From Cryptomeria japonica (lineage: Eukaryota; Streptophyta; Pinopsida; Cupressales; Cupressaceae): DNA of 64,000 nucleotides. The position numbers and the translations under genes are program-made. The stretch's first letter is position 1. The number at the start of each line of letters is the position of its first letter. Shown in pieces: positions 49,730-62,726 of this stretch. The notes beneath the pieces were generated by a model, which did no database searches, was not told the origin of the DNA, and saw only the letters and a list, made by a program, of their open reading frames with translations. The stretch lies in assembly GCF_030272615.1 (NCBI RefSeq), contig NC_081407.1:152601048-152665047 (forward strand), given 5' to 3'.

Positions 49730-50963
49730 TGTAGCCACCACTTGTCACCTTCGCGCATTTTTAGTTCAAGGACCTCATGTTTCAGGAGGTTTCACTAGAA
49801 GGTGCCATGTGATGATGCTACAATATTTTAAGGTGGTTAAGGTAGAGTGTTTTATAAAAAGCCCGCTAATGCGTTGTGTGTTCAAAACTTGAGCGAGGAC
49901 CAAGAGAGATCAATATTCTTGTCAGATGTCAACACTTAGCAGCTAGGTAGAGTTTTTGAAGCATTCTTAACCTAGGTAGGAGAATATCCATGTCATTGGC
50001 TAGTGGCCATTGCAAGGATAATCCATATAATGACATGTGTTAAAGGAAAAGGTTTGCCCATGAAAAAAAGTTCCTTGCATTCAAGATTGTTGCAATTGAA
50101 AAGTGATGGATGGCACAGGTGGTGTTTTTATTTGAGGCATATGAGGAGCTAATAATGATACTCAAATAATTACTAAAGATGGTTGCAATAGCCGCCATGA
50201 TGATGGCTACACACAATGATTATGCAAGGCTTTTTTCCATTTTAATGAATGCTTGTTATTTAAGGGTGGTTGATTCTATTTAAGCTCATGGGATTTTTGT
50301 ATCAAGGGTTCATCATATTTTCGTAAGAACTCTGAAGAAATTGCAAGTTCGCCTCTCCTGTTTGTTTGATCTCTTTTAATGAGTGAGTTAATATTCTATG
50401 TCACAAAGTGATTATATAATTCATCTGCATTTCTGACTCTTGTGATATCAATCTGGCTATATATGATATTAAATCATGTGTTGTCACACTCCTTTGGGTG
50501 CTTGTAGTAATTGTGATTTGATGTTGTATCATGTCAATCTAATGAATTGAAGGTTTAAATTAATGTTATTTTGAAGTAGCCAAGGAATATGTATTTTTTT
50601 AAAGTCTTAATAGATGCTTCACACAAAAAACATTTGAATATTGTGTTATGTGTCTATATGACCTTATGCATTATGGTCTCTTTCTAATAATGAAGAGATA
50701 GTGGTGTTATATGCTTATAATTTGGAGCTAGCATATTTCTTACTTGATGTTTAAGATTTCAAGTCCCACAAAGTCTAGTGAATCATCTTAGATTTAGATG
50801 TTTTTTTTTTCCTTCTATCCCTTTTCCTCACAGATTTTTTGAAGATTTGGCTTCTAAAATCCCAAAGGTCATTTAGTGAAGCTCATCTAATCCCCCATTG
50901 ACAATTTTTTTATGAATTTTTATTCGTAAGTGTAAACTTAAAACATAAATAGTTCTTTTTTCT
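49730..50963 (+). mobile_element. Candidate 5' LTR of the Ty3-gypsy element
   Basis: It begins TGTAGCCACC, like the LTR at 62,653 (TGTAGACACC). It has a TATA-like CTATTTAAG (about 50277) and lies directly upstream of a leader CTGGCACACCAAGTAGGA (about 50966), which parallels TTGGCACACCCGGTGGGA after the other LTR. No matching 3' LTR was found, so boundaries rest on these signals alone. Confidence 0.4.
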
Positions 50964-52884
50964 GGCACACCAAGTAGGATGAATTTATATAAAGCACAAG
51001 TGGGTTTATAAGCCATAGGCCTATGACCACATCTTAGACCTCCCAAAACCCAAGCTTGTTGCTACCCCCACTAGTAGTCTCAGCACAAGCTAGAGCCGCT
51101 AGGCAAGCTGCAACACAATTTTAAGTGCAAGCTCAATAGATGGCCCATATACTGCTTAAAAACTTTGTTAATTGGAACAATAGAAGCCCCTTGGTTGCCC
51201 ATGTGCCTCTATCCCAATAAGATCCTATTCATGCTTCACGTTAAAAGCTTTACCCAAATTTATAGGGGAGGATTTCAAAGCACCTATTGAGAACTTGCAA
51301 GATGCGGTCGACTATTGTACCATCCACAATGTTACCAAATATAATATCACTCTTAGATTTCTTGCAACTTCTTTTAAGGGAAAAGTGCAAGACTGGCATA
51401 GATCATTGCCTCCTAATTCCATAGTATATTAGGATATACTTGGAAACCATTTCTTTGATAGATTTTCTAAAAAAAGGAGATTGTTCCTCCCTATTGCAAT
51501 ATCTAATAACTATCAAAAGAGCTCCTCAAGAAGCGATAACATATTTCAATACCCGATTCCATAAAACTTGGGAATGAATTCCCTTAGCATAGGACCATCC
51601 CCTTACTTCTATGGCCTTTTATTTCTATCTCAAAGTTTTCAATCTAGATATATTTGTCATGATCCAGTCTTTGGGAGGGATTACTTTGTTGCAGGTGTAT
51701 GTGGTAGTAGTAAGGCCAAAAAATAGTTTGATTGATGCTAAAAAGCTACATCCAAGACCACTGATGCCCATATTTCCTGAGATGTTATTTCAGTCTTAAG
51801 GAGAAGTTTCTCCCAGTACTTCAGTACCACCCTAGTCCGTGTATGTGTTTTTGAGTTCTCAACAAAATACTACATCCTTGTCACCCTCATTGGTGGCAGT
51901 GATTAGCGATATGAAGAGTTTATTACCGGCATTTTCTAATGAAATCATTAATATTGAGCATCAACAAGTGATGCCCCTGAACCCTCAAACCCAAATCTAT
52001 TAGGGAGTGTAGCCACCTTTTTAGCAGAACCGATATCAAGGAGGTGCAAAAGTGAATAACCCATCACAACCCTTAAATCAAATTGTTCTTGTTCCTACCC
52101 TCTTACAATCTATACCTCCAAGTCAAAATAAGGAGTTGGTTGCAAGAAAAAATAATCTAGCAAATGATTCAAATTCTTGATGTTTTCCATGCAATGATGC
52201 TCATATGCCTCAAAATTATCTGTGAAGCAATCTATAACAAAAAAGGTGTCAAAGCAACATGTTGAAGGTGTTTTGCTAGATGCCAGAGTATGTGCCTAGG
52301 CATCCCCCAATATAGAAAATGCAATGTTGACCACCTAAATTCAAGGCATATCACTAGAGTAGGAGGTTGAGATTTCTCTAGATCATGTGCTCTTCTCATG
52401 GATAGAAGAAGAGAATGTTGTATTTACTAATGAGGCACCAATATCAAAGGCTCTTCAAGTTCAATCTGACTATAACACTCGATTGAAATGGAGAGTCACC
52501 ACATAACTTATTCCCCAAATCCAACAATCTAAGGTCACGTTTGATAAACCTCTTGTTCCTACCATAATGGTTCAACCTTTCTAAAAGTCGAAGGAGACTT
52601 TTTCATATAAACCAAAGGAGCCTAACATGCAACCTCTTGCATTAATAAACGTAGTTAAACAACTAAAGAAAGCCCCTACTAATGTGTCTTTATGAGATAT
52701 CCTGGCAATTTTAGAGTAGAAGTCTGTGTTGAAAGAGGCTCTAGAAGGTTGTGAGAAGCAAGCATGAGCCGAAGCTGCTGCAAAGCAATCTTGTTTGAAA
52801 AGAAAGACACCAATCATCAATTAGCAAGAACATCAACCAACTTTAATGAAGACCAAAAGAAGAAAGATGAAAGAGGTAAGTTGA

Positions 52885-53503
52885 AGCCCATGCCCTTTTT
52901 CTTGACTCTCATTGTCGAGGATAAATTGTTACATAATTCTATGATGGATTTTGGGGCCATTACTATAGTTATGCCAAAACAAATAAAAAAGGCTCTTAAT
53001 ATGGGATATGAACCTTTGGAAAGAGGGATCATGTACAATCAAATGGTAAAATGTTTCAAGCCATAAGGCTCATTAAGGACCTTCTCTTGATCTTGTATTA
53101 TTGTCCTAGTATCATTGTGCCTTGGGAAGTGGTAATAGTTGATATTCCTCCCATTTTTGGCATGTGTTTATCTTGTGATTTCACAAATAAGATTGGTGGC
53201 TACATGTCCCTAGATTGGTTTCACTTAATCGTAAGAACTAGGTATGGGTCTAAGCTGAAGGTATTGTCAAAACCCCTACACCTTGAATATATATTAGATG
53301 ATAATATGATGAATTTAGAGCCCACCCATACTACCTTTTCTCAAAATCAAATGTATTGTGTTGAGATCTTAGAAAAGGAAAAGGTAATGGGAGATAGAAT
53401 TGAGAAAGAAGAAGTGTTGTTGAATGAGTTCATTAAAAACAATCCTTCTGGGAACTACCATGCTACTGGCCTATGGAGATATATCATATGTGATGAGGAT
53501 TAA
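52885..53503 (+). pseudogene. Gypsy protease region
   Basis: About 52885-53066 encodes the retropepsin core, LLHNSMMDFGAITIVMP, where the catalytic Asp-Ser/Thr-Gly is Asp-Phe-Gly. After a frame change, 53051-53503 encodes the conserved follow-on (VVIVDIPPIFGMCLSCDF, then GGYMSLDW), as in plant Ty3-gypsy polyproteins. The Ser-to-Phe change and the frame break make it inactive. Confidence 0.75.
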
Positions 53504-54379
53504 CCTATTCCCGTGATCACTTAAAATAAAGGTACTATTGCTAAAGATAACTGTGATAAAAAATTCAAACTATGGACTATGCACTTTGATGGTGCAAGAT
53601 GTAGAACTAGTTCTAGAGTTGGTGTTTGTATAACTTCCCCAATAAGAGAGAAAACCTTAAGAGCCTTCTAATTTGATTTTGATTATATTAACAATGAAGT
53701 TGAATATGAAACTCTAGTTAGAGGACTCAGTCTCACCGAAAGGATGGGAATCAAATAGTTGAGATTTTTTGGAGATTATGAACTAGTTGTTAAACAAGTG
53801 TGAAATGTTGCAGTAGCCAAAAATGTCCATATGAGATCATACCAACATCAAGTTTGGGATCTAGTAGAGTCTCATGAAGTTTTGATATTCAAGAGGCAAA
53901 ATATTGAAGCAAATTGATTGGCCACAATCAGATCTTCGTTTGATTCATCAACATACTTGTTCTTAAACAAACACTCGGTCTGGGTGATTGTTAGATCATC
54001 AGTTCCAAATAATTATCAAAATTAGTTGATCTTTGAGAGTGATGTTCAAATCACCATGTTTACTCAGAAAGATGGAGAGTTTGTAGAGAAACTACAACCA
54101 AAGATTGAAGAGGCATATGAAGATTAAATAATCCAGCTTAAGAGCATCAAGCTTCCCAAATGATTAATAACCCTAGAAAATTCCTTTGATTATGAGGATG
54201 CAAAAAATGACAAACATAAGTTTTTCATTAATAAAGGGATTATACAGACCTTGAGGTCATAAATGACAAAAAGCTAAAAGTTAGAAATGAATTTCCTCAA
54301 AAAGATAGTGATTGGCTTATATCTTGGTGTGATAAATATAAAGGAGTCATAATATGGACTTATGACAATTTGAAAGGAT

Positions 54380-55090
54380 ATGATATTTGATGTTATTCAA
54401 CATAATATAGAATTGGTTGAAGGAGCTAAGCCTATCTGCTAGAAATAGAAACCAGTTAATCCAAAGATTGAATCTCTCATGGCTCAAGAATTAAATAAAT
54501 TGATAGATTCTCAGATCATATATCCAATCAAGTACAACACATGGGTATCTAATTTGGTACTAGTCTAAAAAAAATGAAGATATTTGCTTATGTGAGGATT
54601 TTCAAGATTTGAATAGAGCTTCTTTAAAGGATCACTACCTATTGTACTCCATGAAACACATTTTGCAGATAGTTATAAGATCCGAAATATTTTCATTGCT
54701 TGATGGTTTCTCTATTAGAATAAAACAATGTTCACCACTAAGTGGGGAACTTTTGCATATGCTAAAATATCTTTTGGTTTATCAAATGTTGGGGCTACTT
54801 TCCAACAGGCAATGGATATTGCTTTCAAGGATTTGATTAATATAATTATCCTTATTTACCTATATGACCTTATAGTATTTTCTAATAAAAAGGAGGATCA
54901 TTTTGATCATCTTGAGAAGGTTTTTAAAAAATGTCAAGAATTTGGTGTCTCGCTAAATCCAAAGAAGTGCAAATTTGGATTCTCTCAAGGGAAACTCCTT
55001 GGATATGTTGTCTCAAAAGAAGGAATTTCAATTGATCCAAAAAGGGTGAATTCCATTAAAGAATTGTCCCCGCCTATTAATAAAAAATGA
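54380..55090 (+). pseudogene. Gypsy reverse transcriptase
   Basis: The frame 54728-55090 covers fingers-palm to thumb: TTKWGTFAYAKISFGLSNVG, ATFQQAMDIAF, the active-site box as IYLYDLIVFS, then LNPKKCKFGFSQGKLLGYVV. The normal YLDD active site reads YLYD, so a catalytic Asp is lost. Upstream (54380-54720) the RT N-terminus is present but split by stops. Confidence 0.85.
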
Positions 55091-55859
55091 GTTCAATCTT
55101 TCCTTATAAAGATACATTTTGTTAGCAAATTTATATCTAATTTTGTAGGATTTTTCAAGCCAATCACTCTTATGCTCTAAGAAGGACTAGACTTTCAAAT
55201 GGACCTTTGAAGGCATAATAGCTTTTGAGAAAATTAAAGAAGTTATAGCCTCTACTCCAATATTGGTAAATCTTGATTTCTTTAAGGATTTCACTATGTA
55301 TATCTATGGTAGTGAACATATCATCGCTACTGTGCTAAATCAGAAAGATGATGAGAAGAAAGGAGAGCACCCTATTGCCTTTCATTCAAGGATTATTAAA
55401 TGATATAAAATAAACTATAATTTTGTTGAGAAACAAGATTTTTCTATCATTAAAGGACTCAAAAAAGTTTTGACACTTGATTGCGGGAAACAAAGTGTTG
55501 ATATATGTGGCACATTATAATGTTTGAGAATACATAATGTAAGGGGAGATTGTAGAGAAGAGGGCCAAGTGGATGATGAAGATTTTAGGATATGATGTTG
55601 AGATTTGACCAACAAAAGTTATCCGTGGAAGGGGAATGTGCAAATATCTAGGTATATAAAATGAATTTCCAATAGAGGAAGATAAAGCTCAAGAGATAGT
55701 ACTAGTAAATTAGTTTGAGTCTACAACAAATTGGATAATCAATTAGATTAATTTTATTTAGATGAGTAAATATCCACCCAATCTTTCCCCTTTCAAAAGA
55801 AGATTTTTCATACCGCAAGGGTATGGGTATGCTCTAATCAAGGGAGTGTTGTTCAAAAG

Positions 55860-56981
55860 ACACTTTAATGGAGTTCTTCTTTGTTGCTTCTTTGTTGTGT
55901 GGATAAAGATCAAGCCAAAAAAAGTACTAGATAAGATGCATAATGTTCCTACTAGAGGAAATTATTTTGCAAAAACCATTTCTTTAAAGATCATGCATGT
56001 AGGCTATTTTTGGCCCACTATATTTGCAGATTGCCATGAATTAATCATAAAATGTCAAAAATGTCAATTCTTTGTTGGCAAGTGAAAGAACTCAGCTATG
56101 CCTCTCAATTCAATCATGGTAGATGAACCATTTTCTCAATGGGGGAAGTTGGAATGATTAAGCCTACACCCAATTCCAGGCACAAGTGGATTTTAACTAG
56201 CATAAATTATTTCACCCATTGGTTAGAGGTTGTTCCCCTAAAAAATGCTATTAAGTATGAAATTGTTAGTTTTCTTGAAGAATTAGTAGCCAAATTTGGC
56301 TCTCCTAAAATTCTTATCTCAAATTATGTATGTGCATTTTTTGGGTCTAAAATATTAGAATTTGCATTGACCCACGATATTTTTATCAAGACTCAAATTA
56401 TTACCCACAAGGAAAGGATCAAGTAGAATCAACAAATAAAAAACTAATCAAGTTGATCAAGCACATAGGTTCAAAATATCAAAGAGATTGACATTAGCAT
56501 TTGAGGACAACTTTGTGGGCTAATTGCATCAAACCTAACCAAGTGTTGAAGGTAGTTTGTTATGAACTGGTATATGGTAAAGAAGTACTGTTGCCCATTT
56601 TCATAGAAAAACCTGCATTGCAACTACTCAAGTCCTCGGAAATAGAAGAAGGTGGAGCCATAGATGTAAGGTTGGTAGAATTGTTAAATATTTAGAAGTC
56701 CCGAGAAAAATATTTCAACACTCTAAAAAATCATTCACAAGTTGTTAAAAGATGGTCTATAAAAATTCATGAAATCCTAAGTTTAAAGAAGGTGACCTAG
56801 TCTTGAAGTATGATGGGTGCACTGCCAAGCCAGGTCAACACACAAAGTTTGATACTTTGTGGGGAGGCCCTTTCTACATTATTAAATATAAAGAGTGCAA
56901 TTCATTTGAGTTAGAATACATGGAAGGTAATTCTCTCAAAATTCTCATTAATGGAATTCATCTAAAACATTTTTATTAAAT
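55860..56981 (+). pseudogene. Gypsy integrase
   Basis: The HHCC zinc-binding region (MHVGYFWPTIFADCHELIIK then CQKCQ) lies at about 55930-56085. The catalytic core (about 56139-56426) has KWILTSINYFTHWLEVVPL, with Asn where the first catalytic Asp is expected, and ILISNYVCAFFGSK, where the second Asp is again Asn. The C-terminus ends NGIHLKHFY at about 56979. Stops split the rest. Confidence 0.8.
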
Positions 56982-57740
56982 GATCCACTCGTCTCAGACT
57001 TGTAAATATTAGACTAGTTTGCTTGAAGTTGTGTGTTGTTTCTATTTTCAATAAGTATCATGTGGTAAAAGTTGCTAGGTGTTTTCTCTAGAGTCTGCCA
57101 ACATTAACCCTTTTGAATAGAATGATTAAATGAAATGATTGTTATGAGCCACCTTACAACCATAATTTAATACTCATGTTTCATCTCGGTCCTCTACGTC
57201 ACCTTTCGAGCCACACTTTCTCCAAAGTAGTGTCTTAGCAAGCTATTAGTATGCTTTCATTCAATGAAAGTGTTTCTCCCAAAAAGGTGGCAATTACATA
57301 GATAAACAAGCATTCAAATGGCAATAAACCCATTGTTGTCATTCATTTTTATTGTACTTGATAAGAAGGAAAGAGGAAGAAAAAGAAGCAAAAGTTTGTA
57401 GGTTAGTAAAGGATCTTAACATTTTAAAGAAGAGCTAGAATCTTCTAAAGAAGAGAAGTTGCCAGCAATGTTTCATAATTAGAGCTCCCTATATGGTTGA
57501 AGCAAGACAATGTTAAGATGTTTTAGTGACTTCAACATCCTATGTAGATGTTTTTTGAGACACATCATATGCCTCGACTCCTATGCCTTCCAAGTCACTA
57601 TTAGAAGGTACCAGGACAATGAAGCTCGCAAATCATAGAAATATTGTCAATCCATTCATAGAGAAACATGATGTAAATAATAACTCTGAACCAAGGTTGT
57701 GCCAAAACCCTAAAATCTCCACAAAGGTGCCTTAATGAGA
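56982..57740 (+). other. Spacer after the gypsy integrase
   Basis: No ORF of note. No polypurine tract followed by a TG-starting LTR could be identified, so the 3' end of the element is unplaced. Confidence 0.35.
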
Positions 57741-57744
57741 AGGT

Positions 57745-59180
57745 TTTAAAGTGAGGAAGATAAAATATACAACTCTACAAACGTTCGATTGTGGTATTCA
57801 GGCCTTTTCCATTGGTGCACCCATGCCTAGAGTTGGTACACATTTGTGCATCAAATTTTGATGCTTGTATGAGGGTTATTTAGAGTAGAGAGATTCAGAT
57901 TGTTATGAGTGGAAATGAAATATGATAAATGTTGTGTATTTCTAGTGATGTAGTCGTAATTATGACCAAAGGAAGTTGGAATACTATTCAAAGAACAAAA
58001 ATGAAAAGCTTAATTTATTTAATGAAGAACTTGATAGGAAAAGAAACGAAATATAGTTTTTGACTTTTTCTATAGCTCTAAAAAAACTTCCAAGAAGGTT
58101 TACAAAATCATTTTCAATGATGGCTTTTATTCATGGAATGGACCGAGATGATAACGTCGAAGAATTCCAAGTGACCCTAAGATACAAACTCCACACATAG
58201 AAAACTCCTTTTCATCTGGATTTTCCAGACATCATCACTATGAATATGCTAGAGAAATTGTAGAATTATGGAAAGGAGGTTGTATTTAGGTATTCTTCTT
58301 TGTTGGTATATATTCTTTTATACCATAATGCCCATTTCTTTCAAAGATTGGGCTATGTTCCTTTAAATATTATTGATACATTAGGAAAGAGAAACCTAGT
58401 CAATATATGGAATCATGCTTTTTCCTCTAGATTTGATTATTATGCCTTCTTGAATCAATTTTTATCCCTTATCCTTCAAGATTTTCAATAGATCCATGCT
58501 AGAATTTTTTATGACCAAATGAAACGGTTGCAAGAAAAGTATACCCCTTGTGATTGGTTTTATGGAGTCAATTTCACCATGATCCATTTACATGGATTTA
58601 CAAAGGAACCATTCAGGTTTCCTACCAATGTTATAGATAGAACCCTTGATCTAGAGTTCTTTAGGAAACTCTCAATAGTTGATAATAATATTGGGATAGG
58701 GAGAGGTAAGTCTATGTTATACAAATCCCACTTGAGCAAGGTGGGATTACCCTGGATAAAAGAAAAGCTAAATTTGTGCTAACAACTACATTGGTATACC
58801 TTGGGATAGATGCTATTTGTGATCCTTAGAGCTATGGTCAAGATGATTGCTTGGATAATAAGACAATTCCTATTATACACTTGACTCAACCATATTGGGA
58901 AGAAAGGTACAATCCCACTGTACTTATTTCTCAAACTCTTGTGGACCTATCTTATTTCCTAAGAGAATATAGACCCCCATGGCATAGTTTTTATATGGTG
59001 TGATATAGTGCAAGATCCTCTCGTTGTATGCCTCCAAGTCTAAGGAAGCAATTGAAAGAGCAAGAATGGAGTGATCAAAAGATAGCTAAATTTTGTAAGT
59101 TTTGTCTGGAAATTAAGGATTTGACTTCCCAATATGATGATAATGATTTAGATCACACCTTTGATAAGAAATGGGAAGTA
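57745..59180 (+). pseudogene. Decayed ORF of unknown family downstream of gypsy integrase
   Basis: A plus-strand frame from about 58117 to 58782 reads MAFIHGMDRDDNVEEFQVTL, NAHFFQRLGYVPLNIIDTLG, FYDQMKRLQEKYTPCDWFYG, MIHLHGFTKEPFRFPTNVID, broken by three stops. It continues after a frameshift at about 58860-59180 (LTQPYWEERYNPT, YFLREYRPPWHSFYM, LRKQLKEQEW). The long preserved frame and biased composition show that it once coded for a protein of 450 residues or more. I do not recognise the family. It could be an extra 3' ORF of the gypsy element or an unrelated insertion. Confidence 0.45.
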
Positions 59181-59220
59181 TAACATTCAGAACCATCAGA
59201 GAGACTAGATGAGGAAGAGG

Positions 59221-60320
59221 TTGTCCTTGTATAAAGAAGAGAGGAGAGAGTTGTTAGAAATGCTTAATTAGTTGTTATTGATGTCAATCTTGGTGATCCA
59301 CATTGGTCCAGATATTGCAGTATATAGTGTTTGTAGTGTATGATGAGTGTTTATTAGTAAAATTCACCATAGCTAACTAGAATAAGATAGGAAATCACGA
59401 ATGCCTATTCTAGCTAACGAATTCTAAATAAATCAATGAAAGTATGAAAACATGATAACAAGGTTATAAAATAAATCAATCAAAGCTCCCTATTCCATAA
59501 TTGCATGTCACTTCCATTTTCCTTCTCTTCTTTGAGTAATGATGTTGTCTCTCAGATATTACGCTGCTAACCTGCATAAAGATGGCACAAAGATTCAAAG
59601 TTCGTGATTGTTGAAAATGGAGAATTGATGTTGAATTTGTAGATTTTAGGATGAGATTGATTGAGAGGTGGAACTTAAGTGAGATCCCATGTTGATTGAT
59701 AGTTGAATTGTTGATTGAGAGGTGTAACTCAATTGATTGAATTGTTAACAAAATAGTTTGAATAGAAAATAAGGTTAATTGGGGAGATGACTAATTGAGG
59801 AAAAGTTGATTGAAAGATAGAAAAAAGAATGATTGAGTTAACTGATTGAATACTTTTTAGAAAAAAGCTAATTGGAAGATAGAAGAAGAATGATTGGAGG
59901 ATAATTGAGAAAATGATTTAATTAATCAATTAATTGAATTGATCAATTAACTATTAATTTAGCATGTGTTGTAGGATTTTTATTTGAAATTCAATTAATT
60001 TATTTGCATGCTTTTGAACTCAATTTAGATTTTCAATTTAACCTTTGCATGTGAATTAATTATTGGATTTATTTTAAATTCAATTTGATCTTTGAATTCA
60101 TGCAAACTTGATTTGGATCTTCAATTTGATTTTTGCATGTCTTTGAATTTGATTTTTGAAATCAGGAAATTGAAATGCACATGTATTTGAAATTAGATGA
60201 AATTGGTTGAAATTGGATTTTGAATTTGAATTAGAAGAATATTGAAATTAAATGAAATTAGAATTTGGGGAATTAGATTTGAAGATGAGGCCTAGCAAAC
60301 TTGATCTTCAACATCAGTTG
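59221..60320. other. AT-rich simple-sequence-like spacer
   Basis: Built of degenerate GATTGATTGA, AATTGAATT and TTTGAATT motifs (about 59590-60290). No coding sequence is supported. Confidence 0.6.
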
Positions 60321-60324
60321 ATTC

Positions 60325-62290
60325 TGAGGATATTGCTATTCTTAGACATCTTGGCTTATATCATGCTCTTTATTTGCTTGAGGTTACTACCAATAGGGCC
60401 ATGATTACTGCATTGGTTGAGTGATGGCACTGTAACACGTGCTCGTTTCAACTTCCTACTAGTGAGGCATCCATTACACTTGAGGATGCCTGGCGTATTC
60501 TTCATATCTTGATACATGGCGAGAGAGTAGTGTATGATCCTCGAGAAGGTGTTACATCTATGTCAGTTATTTGAGTGCGAGGAGGATGATATCCATATGA
60601 GCAGCCAGTTCAAGATACCTTGGGGATAGCTAGACTATGATGATCTGACAGTGGTTCTATGCAATCTGATAGAAGGGCCTCTTATTCCTGATAGGCGATG
60701 TCATGGATTTCCAGTTGGATGGGGTAGGTTTATCTATGCTATGATTTTAGAGAGATGCGTGTACGCATGGGGTCCTTGCATGCTTGCCATGCTATACTAT
60801 GAGATGCATGGGATAGTATACTTGACTTATAGATCTATCAGTTATGGCATCACTTTGCTCTGGGTCTAGACTTGGGAGCACATCGCGATATTTAGACCAG
60901 TTGTTCATGTGCAACTTCAAGTTGAGGAGCTTTATGCTTATAGGTATACTCTAGGTAATAGACATAGGGGTTTTGGGAACATCCTGTACTGGAGGCACCA
61001 GATTGACATATTACAACATTTCATTTGGAGACCATACTTGGATTGCCCTAGTTGGGCAGATGACGGTCAACACTTACCCTTTTGCAGACAGTAGAGATAC
61101 CTGATAGGCATGACTGTTGATACAGAAAGGATCATTGAGCTACACCTCCCTGGGAGAGTACTCATACAGTTCAGAGAGATATAGGGAGTTCTAGATGTGA
61201 CCGCTTATTTTTCTCGGGTTGCTCAAGAGGTCTCTGATTGGGGAGCTTGCATACAACCACATGCTTTTTTTTATTGAGTTTGATTCCCTTAGAGAAATAT
61301 AGTGGGGTTGGGGAGTTGGCATGGCAAATCCAAGCACAACACCATAGTACTATGCATGGTGGACCAGACATAGGCCTATTCCTCTTATTGATCCAACTAT
61401 TCCCATCACCGCAAAAGATTTGACAATGGAGACGACAAAGGAGAGATGATGGGGGAGATAGAGGGATGGAGGAGATGATGGTGGGGGTGTTGTTGCGGCC
61501 ATTGCTGCAACAAGGGGGAGATGGAGGGGATGGGGAGGAGGGAGAGGATGAGGAGGAGGTAGACATCAGTGGAGACACTGATGCTAGCAGCAATGAAGGT
61601 GACAATGATTCCTCATCGGGATCATCTAGCAGTGATGGCAGAGATAGTTCTGGCGGTACTGACATGCCAGAGCTAGAGGATGTACCTGTTGTACAAGCAG
61701 GTGGAGAGGGTGGTGGATATGGAGGATAGGGGGAGATGGATAGGAGGATGGCGACGATCTGCAGATCCTTAGAGCACAGATACATAGCCTGGAGGATGCA
61801 ATAGCCATGGAGCAGTAGAGGCGTAGAGATGATCGGGCCTTGTTCCACAGGGAGTATGCAGTTGTGGTCACTGAGAGAGATCATCTTTGTACTGAGTGGG
61901 ATCAGTATTGGATGCTTATGATCAACAATTTGGTCTAGGTACAAAGATACGAACACAGGTTGACAAGATTTTTGATGCTGCATAGGAGGCCTTATATTAT
62001 AGACAATTTTATGAGAGAGCTGTTGTTGAGAGTCAGAGAGCACCTAGCTATCGTGAATACATGTCTCAGAGTGGGTCTAGTAGATCCACGTCTCGCAGAA
62101 CTAACAATGGAGGAGTTATGGGTCCACCTTGGACACCATCAGGACATCCTAGGGCAAGATCTAGCAGATAGGATCCACCTGTCGACAGAGGCATTGTCAA
62201 TTGAGGCATTGTCAATTGAGACACTTATTATTATGCTTCTTCAGCCTTTGGGAATTTCGTATGATTGTATTATGACACATTACCATTTTT
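60325..62290 (+). pseudogene. Plant mobile domain (PMD) ORF, decayed
   Basis: The start, EDIAILRHLGLYHALYLLEV then MITALVE stop WHCNTCSFQLPTSEASITLED, follows the plant mobile domain (PMD-type, as in MAIN/MAIL1 and many transposons). After a frameshift near 60580 the same domain continues in another frame (60651-61094; VGWGRFIYAMILERC, LQVEELYAYRYTLGNRHRG), then TERIIELHLPGRVLIQF (about 61115-61180). The C-terminal part has an acidic Gly/Ser/Asp-rich stretch (about 61470-61730), a coiled coil (about 61760-61930) and a basic Ser/Pro-rich tail, again in shifted frames. Stops and frameshifts show that it is dead. PMDs are known passengers of plant LTR and MULE transposons. Confidence 0.7.
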
Positions 62291-62652
62291 AAGATATATA
62301 TGATATGCAGTTTTGGCGGTGGTTCTATATGCCTGTGTTCTATTTATGTGATCCATGATTCTATATGCTTTTTTTTGATGCATTTCGACATTTATGATGT
62401 ATGCTTTTATATGCTTTTGTTTATGATGATTGATTTCTGATGTAATGATATGACCTATGATGTAATTATTTGATTTATGTTTATAATATATGTGAGTAAT
62501 TGCATACATGCAACCTATTTGACTGAATGAATGCTATCTAAATAATTAATGAATTGACTATATGACATGCAAATGATTAATGAATGATGGGATTACTTTT
62601 AATGATAAATGAAACTAACTAAAGTGAATATACCTTAATATGTAATGAATGT
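62291..62652. other. AT-rich spacer before the LTR
   Basis: Low-complexity sequence built from ATGATT and TATATGC-type words. No purine-rich tract precedes the LTR, so the PMD ORF is not clearly the interior of an element ending in that LTR. Confidence 0.4.
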
Positions 62653-62726
62653 TGTAGACACCTAAAATTGCCCTGTCTAATTAAAAAAATATTTTGTTTA
62701 TTGAATTATTTTATCTTGAGTCTTCT

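Larger units (their letters stand above)
50966..56981 (+). mobile_element. Decayed Ty3-gypsy retrotransposon interior (gag-PR-RNH-RT-RNH-INT)
   Basis: Domains in order on the plus strand: gag (51249-52330; FKAPIENLQDAVDYC, LRFLATSFKGKVQDWHRSLP), protease (about 52885-53500), an additional RVT_3-type RNase H (about 53570-53950; WTMHFDGA, NNEVEYETLVRGLSL, FGDYELVVKQV), reverse transcriptase (about 54380-55110), a weak second RNase H (about 55270-55460), and integrase (about 55860-56981). Many stops are present. The order with an RNase H between protease and RT is one I recall from other plant Ty3-gypsy polyproteins. No autonomous activity is possible. Confidence 0.85.

Noticed and set aside
53570-53950. 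RNase H between protease and RT as a novel element architecture
   Set aside because: I recall this order from other plant Ty3-gypsy polyproteins, so it is not new.
61171-62043. 290-codon minus-strand ORF opposite the PMD region
   Set aside because: It is rich in Ser/Pro because it is antisense to the acidic Gly/Asp/Glu-rich coding stretch. The plus strand carries the recognisable domain.
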